Of a stretch of DNA of 64,000 bases, positions 56,022-64,000 are shown piece after piece. A program made the translations under genes and the position numbers. The stretch's first letter is position 1; the number at the start of each line of letters is the position of its first letter. This DNA is from Cellulomonas denverensis. GTDB taxonomy: Bacteria; Actinomycetota; Actinomycetes; Actinomycetales; Cellulomonadaceae. The stretch is from NCBI RefSeq assembly GCF_012396125.1, contig NZ_JAAXOX010000011.1:58678-122677 (forward strand), read 5' to 3'. The notes beneath the pieces are model-generated. The model ran no database searches and had not been told where the DNA came from. It was given only the letters and a program-made list of their open reading frames with translations.

Positions 56022-58417
56022 TTCTGCTCGGCCGGCTGCTCGGTCGCGGCGTCTGCCTTTGCGGGCTCGGTCGCGGCATCGGCGTCGGGCTGGGCGTCAC
56101 CGGTCGGCGCGTCCTCGGCCGCCGCGGTGTTCTCCCCGGCGGCCTGGTCGGGGGCGTCCTGGCCGGCGACCGCGTTGGCGGAGTCGGCGTCCTGAGCCCC
56201 GTTGTGCCCGGCGGACCCGGCGTCGCTGCCCGGCTCACCGGCCGGCGACCCGGCGTCCTGACTCGGCGCGGCGGCCTCCTGGCTCTGCGACCCATCCTTC
56301 TGACCCGCCGCACCAGCCTCGCTCGCCGGCGTCTCGGACTCGGGGGCCGCGGCCTCCGTGCCGGTGGCCGCAGTGGCCTCGCCGGTGGGCTTCGGCCCGG
56401 CGGCCGACACCGGTGCCGGGCGAGCCTTCGCCTTGGCGGGCGACTTGGCCGACTTGGCCGCCGCGGGCGCGGTGGCCTCCCGCTCGAACTTGGCCTGCGC
56501 CCGGTCCGCGCGCTCCAGCGTCTGCCGGTTCGGCACCGGGTCGGCGCCAAGCAGGTTGCGCAGCTCGTCCAGGTAGGTCGTGATCGACTCGCGCTGGCGG
56601 TTGAGGTCCTCGACCTGGCGCTGGGCGGTGGTCCGCTCGCGCTCGGCCTCGCTCATCGACTCCGACAGGGTCTTCTCGGCGTGCTCGCGGGCCTCGGCGA
56701 CCACCCGGTCGGCGTTCTGCCGGGCGTTGGCCAGCAGCTCCTTCGCCTGGTTCTGCGAGTCCAGGCGCACCTTCTCCGCCTGCTCCAGCGCCTTGGCCAC
56801 CCGCTGCTCGGCGGCCGCGGCATGCGCCTCGGCGTCGGCGACCAGCTTCTCGGTCTCGGCCCGGGCGACCGCGTGCCGCTCGGCGTCGGCGCGCTCGGCC
56901 TGCTCGCGCTGGGTGACGATCGCCAGCTCGGCGTCCGCCAGCGCCTGGCGGGCCTGCTGCTGCAGCGACTCGGCCTCGGCCCGGGCCTGCCCGGACAGCT
57001 CCTCGACCTGACGGCCGGCCTCGGTGAGCTGCCGGTCGACCTGCAACCGGGTCTGCTCACGCAGCTCGTCGGTCTCGCGCCGGGTGGTGTCCCGCAGCTC
57101 GTCCGCCGCGCGCTGGGTCGCCTCGCGCAGCTCGGTGGTCTCGCGCTCGGCGGTGGCCCGCAGCTCCGTCGCGTACTGCTCGGCCTGCGCGCGCTGGATG
57201 CCGGTCTCGTGATCGGTGCGCTCGCGCAGCTCGGTGGTCTCCCGCTCGGCGGTGGCCCGCAGCTCGGCGACGTACTGCTCGGCCTCCGCGCGGACGGTGC
57301 TCAGCTCCTGCTCCGCCTGCTGGCGGGTGGCGGCGATCTCCTCGGTGACCTGTGCGCGCAGCTCGGCGGTCTCCCGGTCGGCGGTGGCCCGCACGAAGCC
57401 GGAGTACTGGTCCGCCTCCGCCCGCACCGCCGCGGTCTCGGCGGCCACCCGCTGCTGCAGCTCGGTGGCGGCACGCTCGGCCGCCGACCGCACCTGGTCG
57501 GCGTAGGCCGCGGCCTCCGCGCGGAGCCGGTTGACCTCCTCGCCGGTGGTCTGGCGCAGTTCGGCGACCTCGGCGGCGACCGAGGACCGCAGGTCGGCGG
57601 CCCAGCGCTCGGTCTCGGTGCGCAGTGTGGCCACCTCGGCGGCGGTCTGCTGGCGTAGCGCGGAGGTCTCCGCCTCGGCCTGCTGGCGCTGGGCGGAGGT
57701 CTCGGCGTCGGCCCGCTGGCGCAGGTCCTGGTCGTAGTGCTCGGCGGCGGCCCGCAGCGCGGCGGCCTCCGACTCGGTGGTGCTCCGCAGCTGCTCGGCG
57801 GCCTGCTCGGTGCTGATCCGCAGCTCGGTGGTCTCCCGCTCCACGGTCGCGCGCAGGGTGCCGAGCTCCCGCTCCAGGCTGGCCTTGCGCTCGCTGGCCT
57901 CGGTGGCCTGGGCGGTCTGGATCCGGGACGCCTCCCGCTCGGCGGAGCCCACCAGCTCCTCCGCCCGGCGCTGGGCCGCGGTGAGCACGCTCTCCGCCTC
58001 CGCGTGCGCCGTGGTGCGCTCCTCGGTGGCCTCGCGCTTGGCGGTGGCCAGCAGCTCGGCGACCTCGTTCTCGGCCCGGGCCCGCAGCTGGCCGGCCGAC
58101 AGCCGGGCGCGGGCCAGGGCGTCGGAGGCCTGGGCGTTCGCCTGCTGGACCACATCCGAGGACTGCTCCTCGGCCGAGCGCAGCAGCATCTCGATCCGGG
58201 AGCCCAGCCCGGAGTAGGTGGGGCGCTCGGCCTCGCGGAGCTGCCGGTGCGCCTCGGAGAGCTCCCCGGAGATCTGCAGCACCCGCTCGTCCAGGGACGC
58301 GACCTGCGAGCGGGCCTCGCCGAGTGCGTGTTCGAGCTCGCTCATCCGGCTGTCGACCTGCTCGCGGTCGTAACCGCGGAAGTTGACGACCGGGAACAGC
58401 ATGCGGTCCTCTGGCAC
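56018..58417 (-). CDS. DivIVA/Scy-like coiled-coil cytoskeletal protein
   Basis: A 799-residue protein. GTG 58417 has AGGAGG 7 nt upstream. It begins with a DivIVA-like segment (FPVVNFRGYDREQVDSRMSELEHAL), then a long coiled coil of about 600 residues with hendecad/heptad-like repeats such as LRATAERETTELRE and AEQYxxxLRA, many nearly identical. The last 150 residues are an Ala/Glu/Pro/Gly disordered tail. This is the layout of Streptomyces Scy/FilP proteins, which organise polar growth with DivIVA, though shorter than Scy. Expected in the cytoplasm at poles or septa. Confidence 0.85.
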   Translation of the reverse strand: MPEDRMLFPVVNFRGYDREQVDSRMSELEHALGEARSQVASLDERVLQISGELSEAHRQLREAERPTYSGLGSRIEMLLRSAEEQSSDVVQQANAQASDALARARLSAGQLRARAENEVAELLATAKREATEERTTAHAEAESVLTAAQRRAEELVGSAEREASRIQTAQATEASERKASLERELGTLRATVERETTELRISTEQAAEQLRSTTESEAAALRAAAEHYDQDLRQRADAETSAQRQQAEAETSALRQQTAAEVATLRTETERWAADLRSSVAAEVAELRQTTGEEVNRLRAEAAAYADQVRSAAERAATELQQRVAAETAAVRAEADQYSGFVRATADRETAELRAQVTEEIAATRQQAEQELSTVRAEAEQYVAELRATAERETTELRERTDHETGIQRAQAEQYATELRATAERETTELREATQRAADELRDTTRRETDELREQTRLQVDRQLTEAGRQVEELSGQARAEAESLQQQARQALADAELAIVTQREQAERADAERHAVARAETEKLVADAEAHAAAAEQRVAKALEQAEKVRLDSQNQAKELLANARQNADRVVAEAREHAEKTLSESMSEAERERTTAQRQVEDLNRQRESITTYLDELRNLLGADPVPNRQTLERADRAQAKFEREATAPAAAKSAKSPAKAKARPAPVSAAGPKPTGEATAATGTEAAAPESETPASEAGAAGQKDGSQSQEAAAPSQDAGSPAGEPGSDAGSAGHNGAQDADSANAVAGQDAPDQAAGENTAAAEDAPTGDAQPDADAATEPAKADAATEQPAEQK

Positions 58418-58662
58418 GGAAGGTCCTCCTGGGAATGGCAGCGGCGGGACTCCCGTCGAACGGGAGGGACACACGGCGGCGGCCACGGCCGGCATCCGCG
58501 TTCAGGGTATCCGCCGGGAGCCGACCTCCGGCAGGGGCAGACCCGACTCGGGCCCGCAGACGACCGGTTCACGTCCACCAGGACGGCCGGCCGTGGGCCC
58601 CGAAGTGTCCGGATGCCTGCCCGACTGCCTATCCTGGTTCGTCACGTCAGGAAGGAACATGC

Positions 58663-61251
58663 GTGCTTCAGCGACTCATCGCGGCCCTGCTCGGGCTGCT
58701 GGGCCTCGCCGCCGCGGCTCTGGGGATCGCCTCGGCGACCGCCTGGCGAGCGGACGACCCCCTGGTGGCCACGGCGACCGCCGACACCCAGACCCTGGTC
58801 ACCGAACCGGGTGTCCTGGAGGTCGCCGGTGACCCGGTCACCGTCACCGTCCGCGCCGAGGGCTCCCCGGTCGTCCTGGCCGTCGGCCGCGACACCGACG
58901 TGCTCGCCTGGGTGGGCACCGACCCGCACGAGTTGGTCACCGGCCTCGCCGACTGGCACGAGCTCGCGCTGAGCACCGGTGAGTCGTCGCAGCCCGAGCC
59001 CACCGCCTCTGCCTCGGCCTCCGCCGACGCCGGCGAGCAGGCGACCGCTGAGCCCAGCCCGTCCGCCTCCGCGGATGCCGCCGCCGATGCGACCGGCACC
59101 GCCGCCGACCCCGCGGGCTCGGACATGTGGGTCACCGAGGTCACCGGCGACGGCTCGGCCTCGCTCGAGTGGAGCGCCCCGGACTCCGGCCGCTGGTCGC
59201 TGCTCGCGGTCAGCCTCGGCGACACCGCCCCCACCCTCGAGCTCTCCTGGCCCCAGGAGGTCACCACTCCCTGGCTGTGGCCCGGCGTGGCCGTCGGCGT
59301 CCTGCTGCTGGCGATCGCCGCGATCCTGGCGATCCGGATCCGCCGCTCCGCCTCCGGCGCCGACTGGCACGACGTCAGCACCGGCATGATCGCCGTCGTC
59401 ACCCCGCAGACCGGCGAGGGCACCGCCCCCGTCCCGACCACCACCGGCACCGTCCCGCTGATCGACCCGGCCACCGGCCAGCCGATGACCCGCCGGCAGA
59501 TCCGCGAGGCCGAGGCCGCCGCCGCTTCGCGTCGTGGACGCCGCGGCGCCACCGGTGCGATCCCGGTCGTCACCGGCACGATCCCCACCCTGACCGGTCC
59601 GACCGCGACTGGCGGTGCCGGCTCGACCGCCGCCGCCTCGACTGCCGCCGGCTCGACTGCCGGTGCTGCCCCGAGTGCCGGCGCCCCCCGGAGCTCCGGT
59701 GCCGCCCCGACTGCCGGTGCCGCCCCGACTGCCGGTGCCGCCCCGACTGGCGGTGCCACCGCGACCGGCGGTGCCATCCCGGCTGGCGGTCCCGCCCCGC
59801 GATCCGCGTCGACCGGCCCGGCGGGCATGGGTTCATCCCCGAGTGCCGGTGCCCCCCGGACCACCGGAGCACCTTCCGCAGGAACCGGCTCCACCCCGGC
59901 CCCCGGTACCGCGATCCCCGTCGCCTCCTCCCCGGACAAGCCGGGCGGCGACGCGACGACCCCCACCGGCCAGCCTCGGCCCTCCGACGCGGACGCGGCG
60001 GACGCCACCGACGCAGCCCCCGCCGCGACCGGTTGGCGCTCGCTGTTCGGCCGCGGGCGTTCCCGTGCCGATCGCACCTCGGCATCCGACGATGCCGCCC
60101 GCGACACCTCGCCGGCCCGGCCCGGCACTCCCGCCGATCCGGCGGGGACGACCGCCGAGCCCGCCTCGGCCGGCCCCGACGCCGTCAGCTGGCGACCGAC
60201 CACACCGACCACCCGTGGCGGCGTTGCGCCAGGCACACCGGCACCGACCACCGGCGCGGGTGGGACCACCGGCGGCTCCGCGCGGACCCCCGGCGGCGAC
60301 GCCACTGCGGGCACACCTGCTCCGACGACCGGTGTCGGCGCGACACCGGGCGGCTCCGCCCCGACCCCCCGTGGTGACGCCACCCCCGGCTCCTCGGCTC
60401 CGTCGTCCAGCCCGGCCCCGGGACGCCCCGGCGCGCCGCTGCCGGCCCGCAGCAGCGACCCTGGTACGCCCGGCACAGCTCCGGCCACCGCCCCCGGCGG
60501 TACCGGCCCTCGCCCCGCCGACCCGGCCACGCCGGGCGCACCGCGAGTGACGGGTGCGACGCCCGGCACCGGCGCTCCGGCCGGCCACCCCGGCCCGGGA
60601 GCCCCCGACGCGGGTCACCCTGCGCCTCCCGAGCCGTCCACCGGCCGCCCCGCAGCCGGCACCCCCACCGGCCCCGGCGGCACGACCGCACCGGTCACCC
60701 CGACCGGCTCAGGTCCCGCGGTCCCCGGCGTTGCGCCTGGCGGCCCGACCGCTGCCGGTGCCCCGTCCACCCAGGGCGGCCGTGTCGGCTCCGCGTCCCC
60801 GGGCGCTCCGTGGCGGCCGGCCGATGCGACGCCGGCGCCGGGAACGACGACGCCCACCCCCGCTCCGGCCCCGAACGCCGACTCGGCCCCGGCCACCAGC
60901 ACCGACTCGGCTCCGGCCACCACCACCGGCGGGGACCCGGCCGCCGCCGCACCGGACGCCGCCCCCGCCGCATCCCGGCGCGGGCTCGCCTCGCGGATGC
61001 CGTGGCGCCGTGGACGTGACACCGAAGCGCCCACGACCGCACCCGAGCGGCCGGCACCGGCGGCCCCCACGGCCCCGGCCGCACCGATCGACGACGACTC
61101 CGCCCCGGCGGTGCCCGGCGTGGACGAGGAGGACGAGAGCCTGTCCAGCACGCAGCGCGCCGACTCCTGGCGGCGGATGTGGGGCTTCCCCGCGGACGCC
61201 CAGGGGGAGCAGACCGACAACGACCACCCCGAGCGGGAGGAGGACCGATGA
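58663..61251 (+). CDS. Membrane protein with giant A/T/P/G low-complexity tail
   Basis: An 862-residue protein from GTG 58663 (AGGAAGG upstream). Residues about 1-25 form a signal anchor. An extracellular beta-type domain of about 180 residues follows (VTVTVRAEGSPVVLAVG...SLEWSAPDSGRWSLLAVS), with an Ala/Ser/Glu linker inside. A second membrane helix is at about 207-228, then a short basic cytoplasmic part. The rest (roughly 300-810) is almost only Ala, Thr, Pro, Gly and Ser with repeats such as GAAPTAGAAPT (18-bp DNA units near 59640-59780). The charged end reads DEEDESLSSTQRADSWRRMWGFP. Function unknown. Confidence 0.8.
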   Translation: MLQRLIAALLGLLGLAAAALGIASATAWRADDPLVATATADTQTLVTEPGVLEVAGDPVTVTVRAEGSPVVLAVGRDTDVLAWVGTDPHELVTGLADWHELALSTGESSQPEPTASASASADAGEQATAEPSPSASADAAADATGTAADPAGSDMWVTEVTGDGSASLEWSAPDSGRWSLLAVSLGDTAPTLELSWPQEVTTPWLWPGVAVGVLLLAIAAILAIRIRRSASGADWHDVSTGMIAVVTPQTGEGTAPVPTTTGTVPLIDPATGQPMTRRQIREAEAAAASRRGRRGATGAIPVVTGTIPTLTGPTATGGAGSTAAASTAAGSTAGAAPSAGAPRSSGAAPTAGAAPTAGAAPTGGATATGGAIPAGGPAPRSASTGPAGMGSSPSAGAPRTTGAPSAGTGSTPAPGTAIPVASSPDKPGGDATTPTGQPRPSDADAADATDAAPAATGWRSLFGRGRSRADRTSASDDAARDTSPARPGTPADPAGTTAEPASAGPDAVSWRPTTPTTRGGVAPGTPAPTTGAGGTTGGSARTPGGDATAGTPAPTTGVGATPGGSAPTPRGDATPGSSAPSSSPAPGRPGAPLPARSSDPGTPGTAPATAPGGTGPRPADPATPGAPRVTGATPGTGAPAGHPGPGAPDAGHPAPPEPSTGRPAAGTPTGPGGTTAPVTPTGSGPAVPGVAPGGPTAAGAPSTQGGRVGSASPGAPWRPADATPAPGTTTPTPAPAPNADSAPATSTDSAPATTTGGDPAAAAPDAAPAASRRGLASRMPWRRGRDTEAPTTAPERPAPAAPTAPAAPIDDDSAPAVPGVDEEDESLSSTQRADSWRRMWGFPADAQGEQTDNDHPEREEDR
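59640..59780. repeat. 18-bp degenerate repeats in the low-complexity gene
   Basis: Units close to GGTGCCGCCCCGACTGCC recur about seven times in frame, coding Gly-Ala-Ala-Pro-Thr-Ala and variants. This suggests slippage growth of the tail. Confidence 0.75.
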
Positions 61252-62243
61252 ACGCCCGCCGCACGCGGGGCGCACTCGCCCTGGCCCTCGCCGCCGTGAT
61301 CGGGCTGGCGGGTTGCGCGAACCCGGTGCCGGAGCCGCAGCCCGAGCCGGTGCCCGCCCAGGCCCCGCCGGTGCTGGACGCCACCCAGTCGGCCCGGGTC
61401 CTCGACCAGGTCGAGGAGGTGTTGGCGACCGGTGATGCCGCACTGGACGCGAACCAGCTCGACCCACGGGTCACCGGCCCCGCACTGGCGATCCGTTCCG
61501 CGGAGTACGTCCGGGCCCAGGCGACCGGCGGGGAACGGGCACCGGTGACCATCCCGACCGAAGCGCAGGTGACGATCACCCCGGACACCACGAGTTGGCC
61601 GCGCACCCAGATCGTCGTCACCGAACAGCCCGCCGACCTGCAGGCCCCGCTGCTGCTGGTGCTGATCCAGAACGGCCCCCGCGAGGAGTACAAGCTCTGG
61701 GGCTGGGCGCGGCTCGGCGAGGGCGTGCAGATGCCGGCCACCGCGGCTCCGGCGACGGGCAGCCCGCAGCTGTCCGCCGACGACACCAGCCTGGTGCTCC
61801 CACCCGAGGACGTGCTGGCGCAGTACGCCGACGTCCTGACCAACGGTGACGCCTCGCCCTATGCCGCGACCTTCGGCACCAGCTTCTTCCGGAGCGCGAT
61901 CGAGGCGGTGCGGGCCCAGACCGTGCAGGGGCTCCAGGCGGTGGCGACCGTGAGCGAGACGGTGGCGCCGGAGGCTGGTTCGGTCAGCGCGCTCGGCACC
62001 GCCGACGGCGGGGCGATCGTGGTGGGCCAGATGACCACGGTCACCACGGCCGCGATCAGCCAGGGCACCGTGACCCTGACCGACCCGTTGGACAAGGCGC
62101 TCACCGGCAAGGAGAGCGTGAGCCAGAACCTGGTGCGCACCTGGACCGACGTCGTCGTCTTCTATGTCCCGCCCGCGGGCAGCGACGCCGGGATCCAGGT
62201 GCTCGCCGCCGAACATGCCAGGACCGCCGTCACCGGCGAGTGA
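61248..62243 (+). CDS. Lipoprotein of unknown function
   Basis: A 331-residue lipoprotein: signal RRTRGALALALAAVIGLAGC with the lipobox Cys near residue 23, a Pro/Glu linker (VPEPQPEPVPAQ), then a mixed alpha/beta domain with two related halves (about 45-160 and 175-325), each starting with helices and ending in strands. ATG 61248 overlaps the stop of the large membrane protein (ATGA), so both are cotranslated and likely work together at the membrane. No enzymatic motif is seen. Confidence 0.8.
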   Translation: MNARRTRGALALALAAVIGLAGCANPVPEPQPEPVPAQAPPVLDATQSARVLDQVEEVLATGDAALDANQLDPRVTGPALAIRSAEYVRAQATGGERAPVTIPTEAQVTITPDTTSWPRTQIVVTEQPADLQAPLLLVLIQNGPREEYKLWGWARLGEGVQMPATAAPATGSPQLSADDTSLVLPPEDVLAQYADVLTNGDASPYAATFGTSFFRSAIEAVRAQTVQGLQAVATVSETVAPEAGSVSALGTADGGAIVVGQMTTVTTAAISQGTVTLTDPLDKALTGKESVSQNLVRTWTDVVVFYVPPAGSDAGIQVLAAEHARTAVTGE

Positions 62244-62277
62244 CCGCACCATCCAGCAGAGCAGGAGCGAGAGCAGC

Positions 62278-63219
62278 ATGACCCAGAACCCGGCCGGCGA
62301 ACCCCGGCTCAACATGCGGGGTGCCGTGGACCTGTCGAGCCTGGCGCGCCCGGCGACACCGCCCCCTGGGGCGCCCGGCGGGCTGCCGGCCCCGGGTCCG
62401 TTCGTGGTCGACGTCGACACCGAGGGCTTCCCGGCGCTGGTCCAGTCCTCGACCGGTCACCCGGTGATCGTCCTGCTCTGGGCGTCGTGGAGCGAGGCCA
62501 GCGTCGGGCTGGCGACCGAGCTGGGCACGCTGGTGGGGGAGTACGGCGGTCGGCTGCAGCTGGCGCGGATCGACGCCGAGGCCAACCCCCAGGTGGCGGC
62601 CGCCTTCCAGAGTCAGTCGGTGCCGACCGTGGTCGCGGTGCTCGCCGGACAGCCGCTGCCCCTGTTCCAGGGCGCCCCCGAGCGAGCACAGATCAAGGAT
62701 GTGCTGGACCAGGTGCTCCAGGCCGCCGAGGCGAACGGCATCACCGGCACGGTCCCGGGCGGTGGGGAGACGCCCGAGGCTCCGGCCCCGGTGGAGGAGC
62801 CGCCGCTGCCCCCGCTGCACCAGGCCGCCTACGACGCGATCGAGGCCGACGATCTGCCCGCGGCGACCGCCGCCTACGAGCAGGCACTGCGGGAGAATCC
62901 GCGCGACGACCTGGCCCGGGCCGGCCTGGCACAGGTGGGACTGCTCACCCGGACCCGGGGTGCGGACCTCGCCGCCGTGCGTGCCGCCGCTGCCGACAAC
63001 CCCGGCGACGTCGACGCCCAGCTCGCGGTGGCCGACATGGACGTGCTCGGCGGCCAGATCGAGGACGCTTTCGCCCGCCTGATCGACACGATCCGGGTCA
63101 CCTTCGGGCCCGACCGGGAGCGGATCCGGGTGCGACTGGTCGACCTGTTCGAGGTGGTCGGATCCGAGGACCCCCGGGTGCAGGCCGCCCGTCGCGCGTT
63201 GGCGAGCGCGCTGTACTGA
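62278..63219 (+). CDS. CnoX/YbbN-like thioredoxin-fold protein with TPR-like repeats
   Basis: A 313-residue cytoplasmic protein. Residues about 40-150 are a thioredoxin fold in which the usual WCxxC is WASWSEAS, so both redox cysteines are missing. Residues about 175-310 form tetratricopeptide-like helices (AAYDAIEADDLPAATAAYEQALRENPRDDLARAGLA). This is the architecture of CnoX (YbbN), a holdase chaperone, in its redox-inactive form. It ends the gene group that begins at 58663 and is followed by a perfect terminator. Confidence 0.9.
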   Translation: MTQNPAGEPRLNMRGAVDLSSLARPATPPPGAPGGLPAPGPFVVDVDTEGFPALVQSSTGHPVIVLLWASWSEASVGLATELGTLVGEYGGRLQLARIDAEANPQVAAAFQSQSVPTVVAVLAGQPLPLFQGAPERAQIKDVLDQVLQAAEANGITGTVPGGGETPEAPAPVEEPPLPPLHQAAYDAIEADDLPAATAAYEQALRENPRDDLARAGLAQVGLLTRTRGADLAAVRAAAADNPGDVDAQLAVADMDVLGGQIEDAFARLIDTIRVTFGPDRERIRVRLVDLFEVVGSEDPRVQAARRALASALY

Positions 63220-63249
63220 CCCGGCCCGATGCGCTGACCCGACCCGATG

Positions 63250-63281
63250 CCCCACACCCTCACCGACCGAGGGTGTGGGGC
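63250..63281 (+). terminator. Intrinsic terminator after the CnoX-like gene
   Basis: CCCCACACCCTC and GAGGGTGTGGGG form a perfect 12-bp stem with a 7-nt loop, about 30 bp past the stop codon, closing the operon before the rRNA promoters. Confidence 0.85.
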
Positions 63282-63293
63282 ATCGTCGTCCCC

Positions 63294-63363
63294 GGCACCC
63301 GGCACCCGGCACCCGGCACCCGGCACCCGGCACCCGGCACCCGGCACCCGGCACCCGGCACCC
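63294..63363. repeat. Ten exact copies of a GGCACCC heptamer
   Basis: Ten uninterrupted 7-bp units, all identical, in non-coding DNA between the terminator and the rRNA promoters. There are no spacers and no flanking genes of a repeat-based immune system. The array is prone to slippage. Confidence 0.97.
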
Positions 63364-63521
63364 GGGTGCGGACCCGGCTCGCTGCTCCGGCTCGGGGTCG
63401 AGCGAGCGAACCGCGGGCGTCCGCACCGCCGTCCAAGCGCCCGAACCGCCGATCCCGCCCGGAATCACGGGCCACGCGCCCCTGACCTGCGGTTGTGTGG
63501 CCGCCGTCACCCTGGACCGAG

Positions 63522-63551
63522 TTGACGTCCGCTCCAGCCGCTGCGTAATGT
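63522..63551 (+). promoter_or_regulatory. Upstream promoter of the rRNA operon
   Basis: TTGACG (63522-63527), 18-nt spacer, TAATGT (63546-63551). Both boxes are close to consensus and point toward the rRNA leader. Confidence 0.7.
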
Positions 63552-63709
63552 TCTCGATGTCGCCCGGCAGGGAGGAACGGACACCGAGGATCAACCCGGT
63601 GGCTGGTCCCCCGGGTGGCCACCCCCTCGGAAGAACCCACTCCGGAGCCTCGTGCCCGGACCACGGTCCTGCCGAGGAGGATCCGGCCAGAAGGAAGAGT
63701 CCGACGGAC

Positions 63710-63738
63710 TTGACCGGCAGGAACGGATCCGCTAAGTT
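63710..63738 (+). promoter_or_regulatory. Downstream promoter of the rRNA operon
   Basis: TTGACC (63710-63715), 17-nt spacer, TAAGTT (63733-63738), the best sigma-70-type match in the window. It lies 188 bp after the upstream promoter, the tandem arrangement common for rRNA operons. Confidence 0.8.
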
Positions 63739-63744
63739 TGAACG

Positions 63745-64000
63745 GTTGCCTCCGGTCGGACGCTCGAGAGAGCGAATGAAGGATGCGCGTCTGTTCTTTG
63801 AGAACTCAACAGTGTGCCTAAGTAGTTGATGCCAAATGGCTCGACGTCGTGATCTGGTTCCTATTCGGGGGCTGGTGAGGGGTGTTGAAGTCTTTGGTTG
63901 ACTGGATGCGATCTGGACCCCGTCCGGGTCGTGTTCGATTAGCCGAATCTGAACGGTGCCTTGCATGTGAGTGTGGGGTGCCACTTTGTGTGTCGGTTGC
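63745..64000 (+). other. Leader of an rRNA operon (16S gene lies beyond the window)
   Basis: The sequence becomes clearly more AT-rich. It contains a small stem (CGCTC-GAGA-GAGCG, 63761-63774) and TTCTTTGAGAACTCAACAG (63794-63812), a motif typical of the leader before actinobacterial 16S genes, where antitermination and RNase III processing signals are located. No part of mature 16S rRNA is reached, and I see no reading frame. Confidence 0.8.

Noticed and set aside
57030..57700. Regular DNA repeats considered as a repeat array or satellite
   Set aside because: They are in-frame codons of a coiled coil (AERETTELR type) and follow the protein periodicity.
63294..63363. Heptamer array considered as a CRISPR remnant
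   Set aside because: Units are 7 bp with no spacers, and no cas genes are present.
62230..63984. A 584-codon minus-strand frame running from the rRNA leader through the heptamer array
   Set aside because: It passes through promoters, a terminator and an array whose translation gives only PGAGCRV repeats. It is antisense to the CnoX-like gene.
63813..64000. Start of mature 16S rRNA
   Set aside because: The conserved GTTTGATCCTGGCTCAG segment near the 5' end is not reached; this is still leader.

Overview
This window is high-GC DNA (roughly 70% or more by eye) with many GTG starts, short overlaps between genes, and an actinobacterial gene order: argS-lysA-hom-thrC-thrB-rho-rpmE-prfA-prmC-sua5-wecA-atpI-atpBEFHAGDC-DUF2550-nucS. 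NucS-type mismatch repair, a CtpE-like P-type ATPase, a Rho with a long N/Q/G-rich insertion, and a LAVTG (class E sortase type) wall anchor all point to Actinobacteria. The set of plant-glycan genes makes a Micrococcales member of the Cellulomonas/Promicromonospora type my best guess, but the genus cannot be fixed from this sequence alone.

Layout. 1-6.6 kb: a truncated CtpE-like ATPase, a lipoprotein, a zinc alcohol dehydrogenase with a divergent AraC regulator, a haloacid-dehalogenase-like HAD protein, tRNA-Arg(CCG), and a GntR regulator divergent from an MFS exporter. 6.6-23.5 kb: arginyl-tRNA synthetase and the lysine/threonine pathway genes, Rho, L31, RF1 and its methylase PrmC, a Sua5/YrdC protein and a WecA-type transferase. 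A nucleotidyltransferase/HepT toxin-antitoxin pair is inserted between lysA and hom, and a glycosyltransferase plus a lipoprotein sit between rho and rpmE. 23.5-31.6 kb: the complete F1Fo ATP synthase operon, with an epsilon subunit that has only its beta-domain, then DUF2550 and nucS. 31.6-33.4 kb: nagA and a small membrane protein.

33.4-53.6 kb is the most interesting stretch. It holds two ABC sugar importers without ATPase genes, two LacI regulators, a cell-wall-anchored delta-60-repeat protein, and four cytoplasmic glycosidases: GH95 alpha-L-fucosidase, GH42 beta-galactosidase, GH31 alpha-xylosidase and GH1 beta-glucosidase. These four activities, taken in that order, are what is needed to strip a fucosylated xyloglucan oligosaccharide (Fuc-Gal-Xyl-Glc) from its tip to its glucan backbone. 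GAAGCGCTTC-type palindromes lie downstream of sigma-70-like promoters in front of the lacI1/ABC1, ABC2/GH95 and GH42/GH31 units. The GH1 promoter carries a divergent copy plus a CebR-like box. I read this as one regulon for importing and dismantling a branched plant glycan, most likely xyloglucan.

53.6-63.2 kb: a small zinc-motif protein, two alpha/beta hydrolases, a DivIVA/Scy-like coiled-coil protein with a small downstream partner, and a divergent three-gene set (a very low-complexity membrane protein, a lipoprotein, and a CnoX-like thioredoxin-fold/TPR protein). 63.2-64.0 kb: a terminator, a 10-copy GGCACCC heptamer array, two promoters and the leader of an rRNA operon. The 16S gene itself lies beyond the window.
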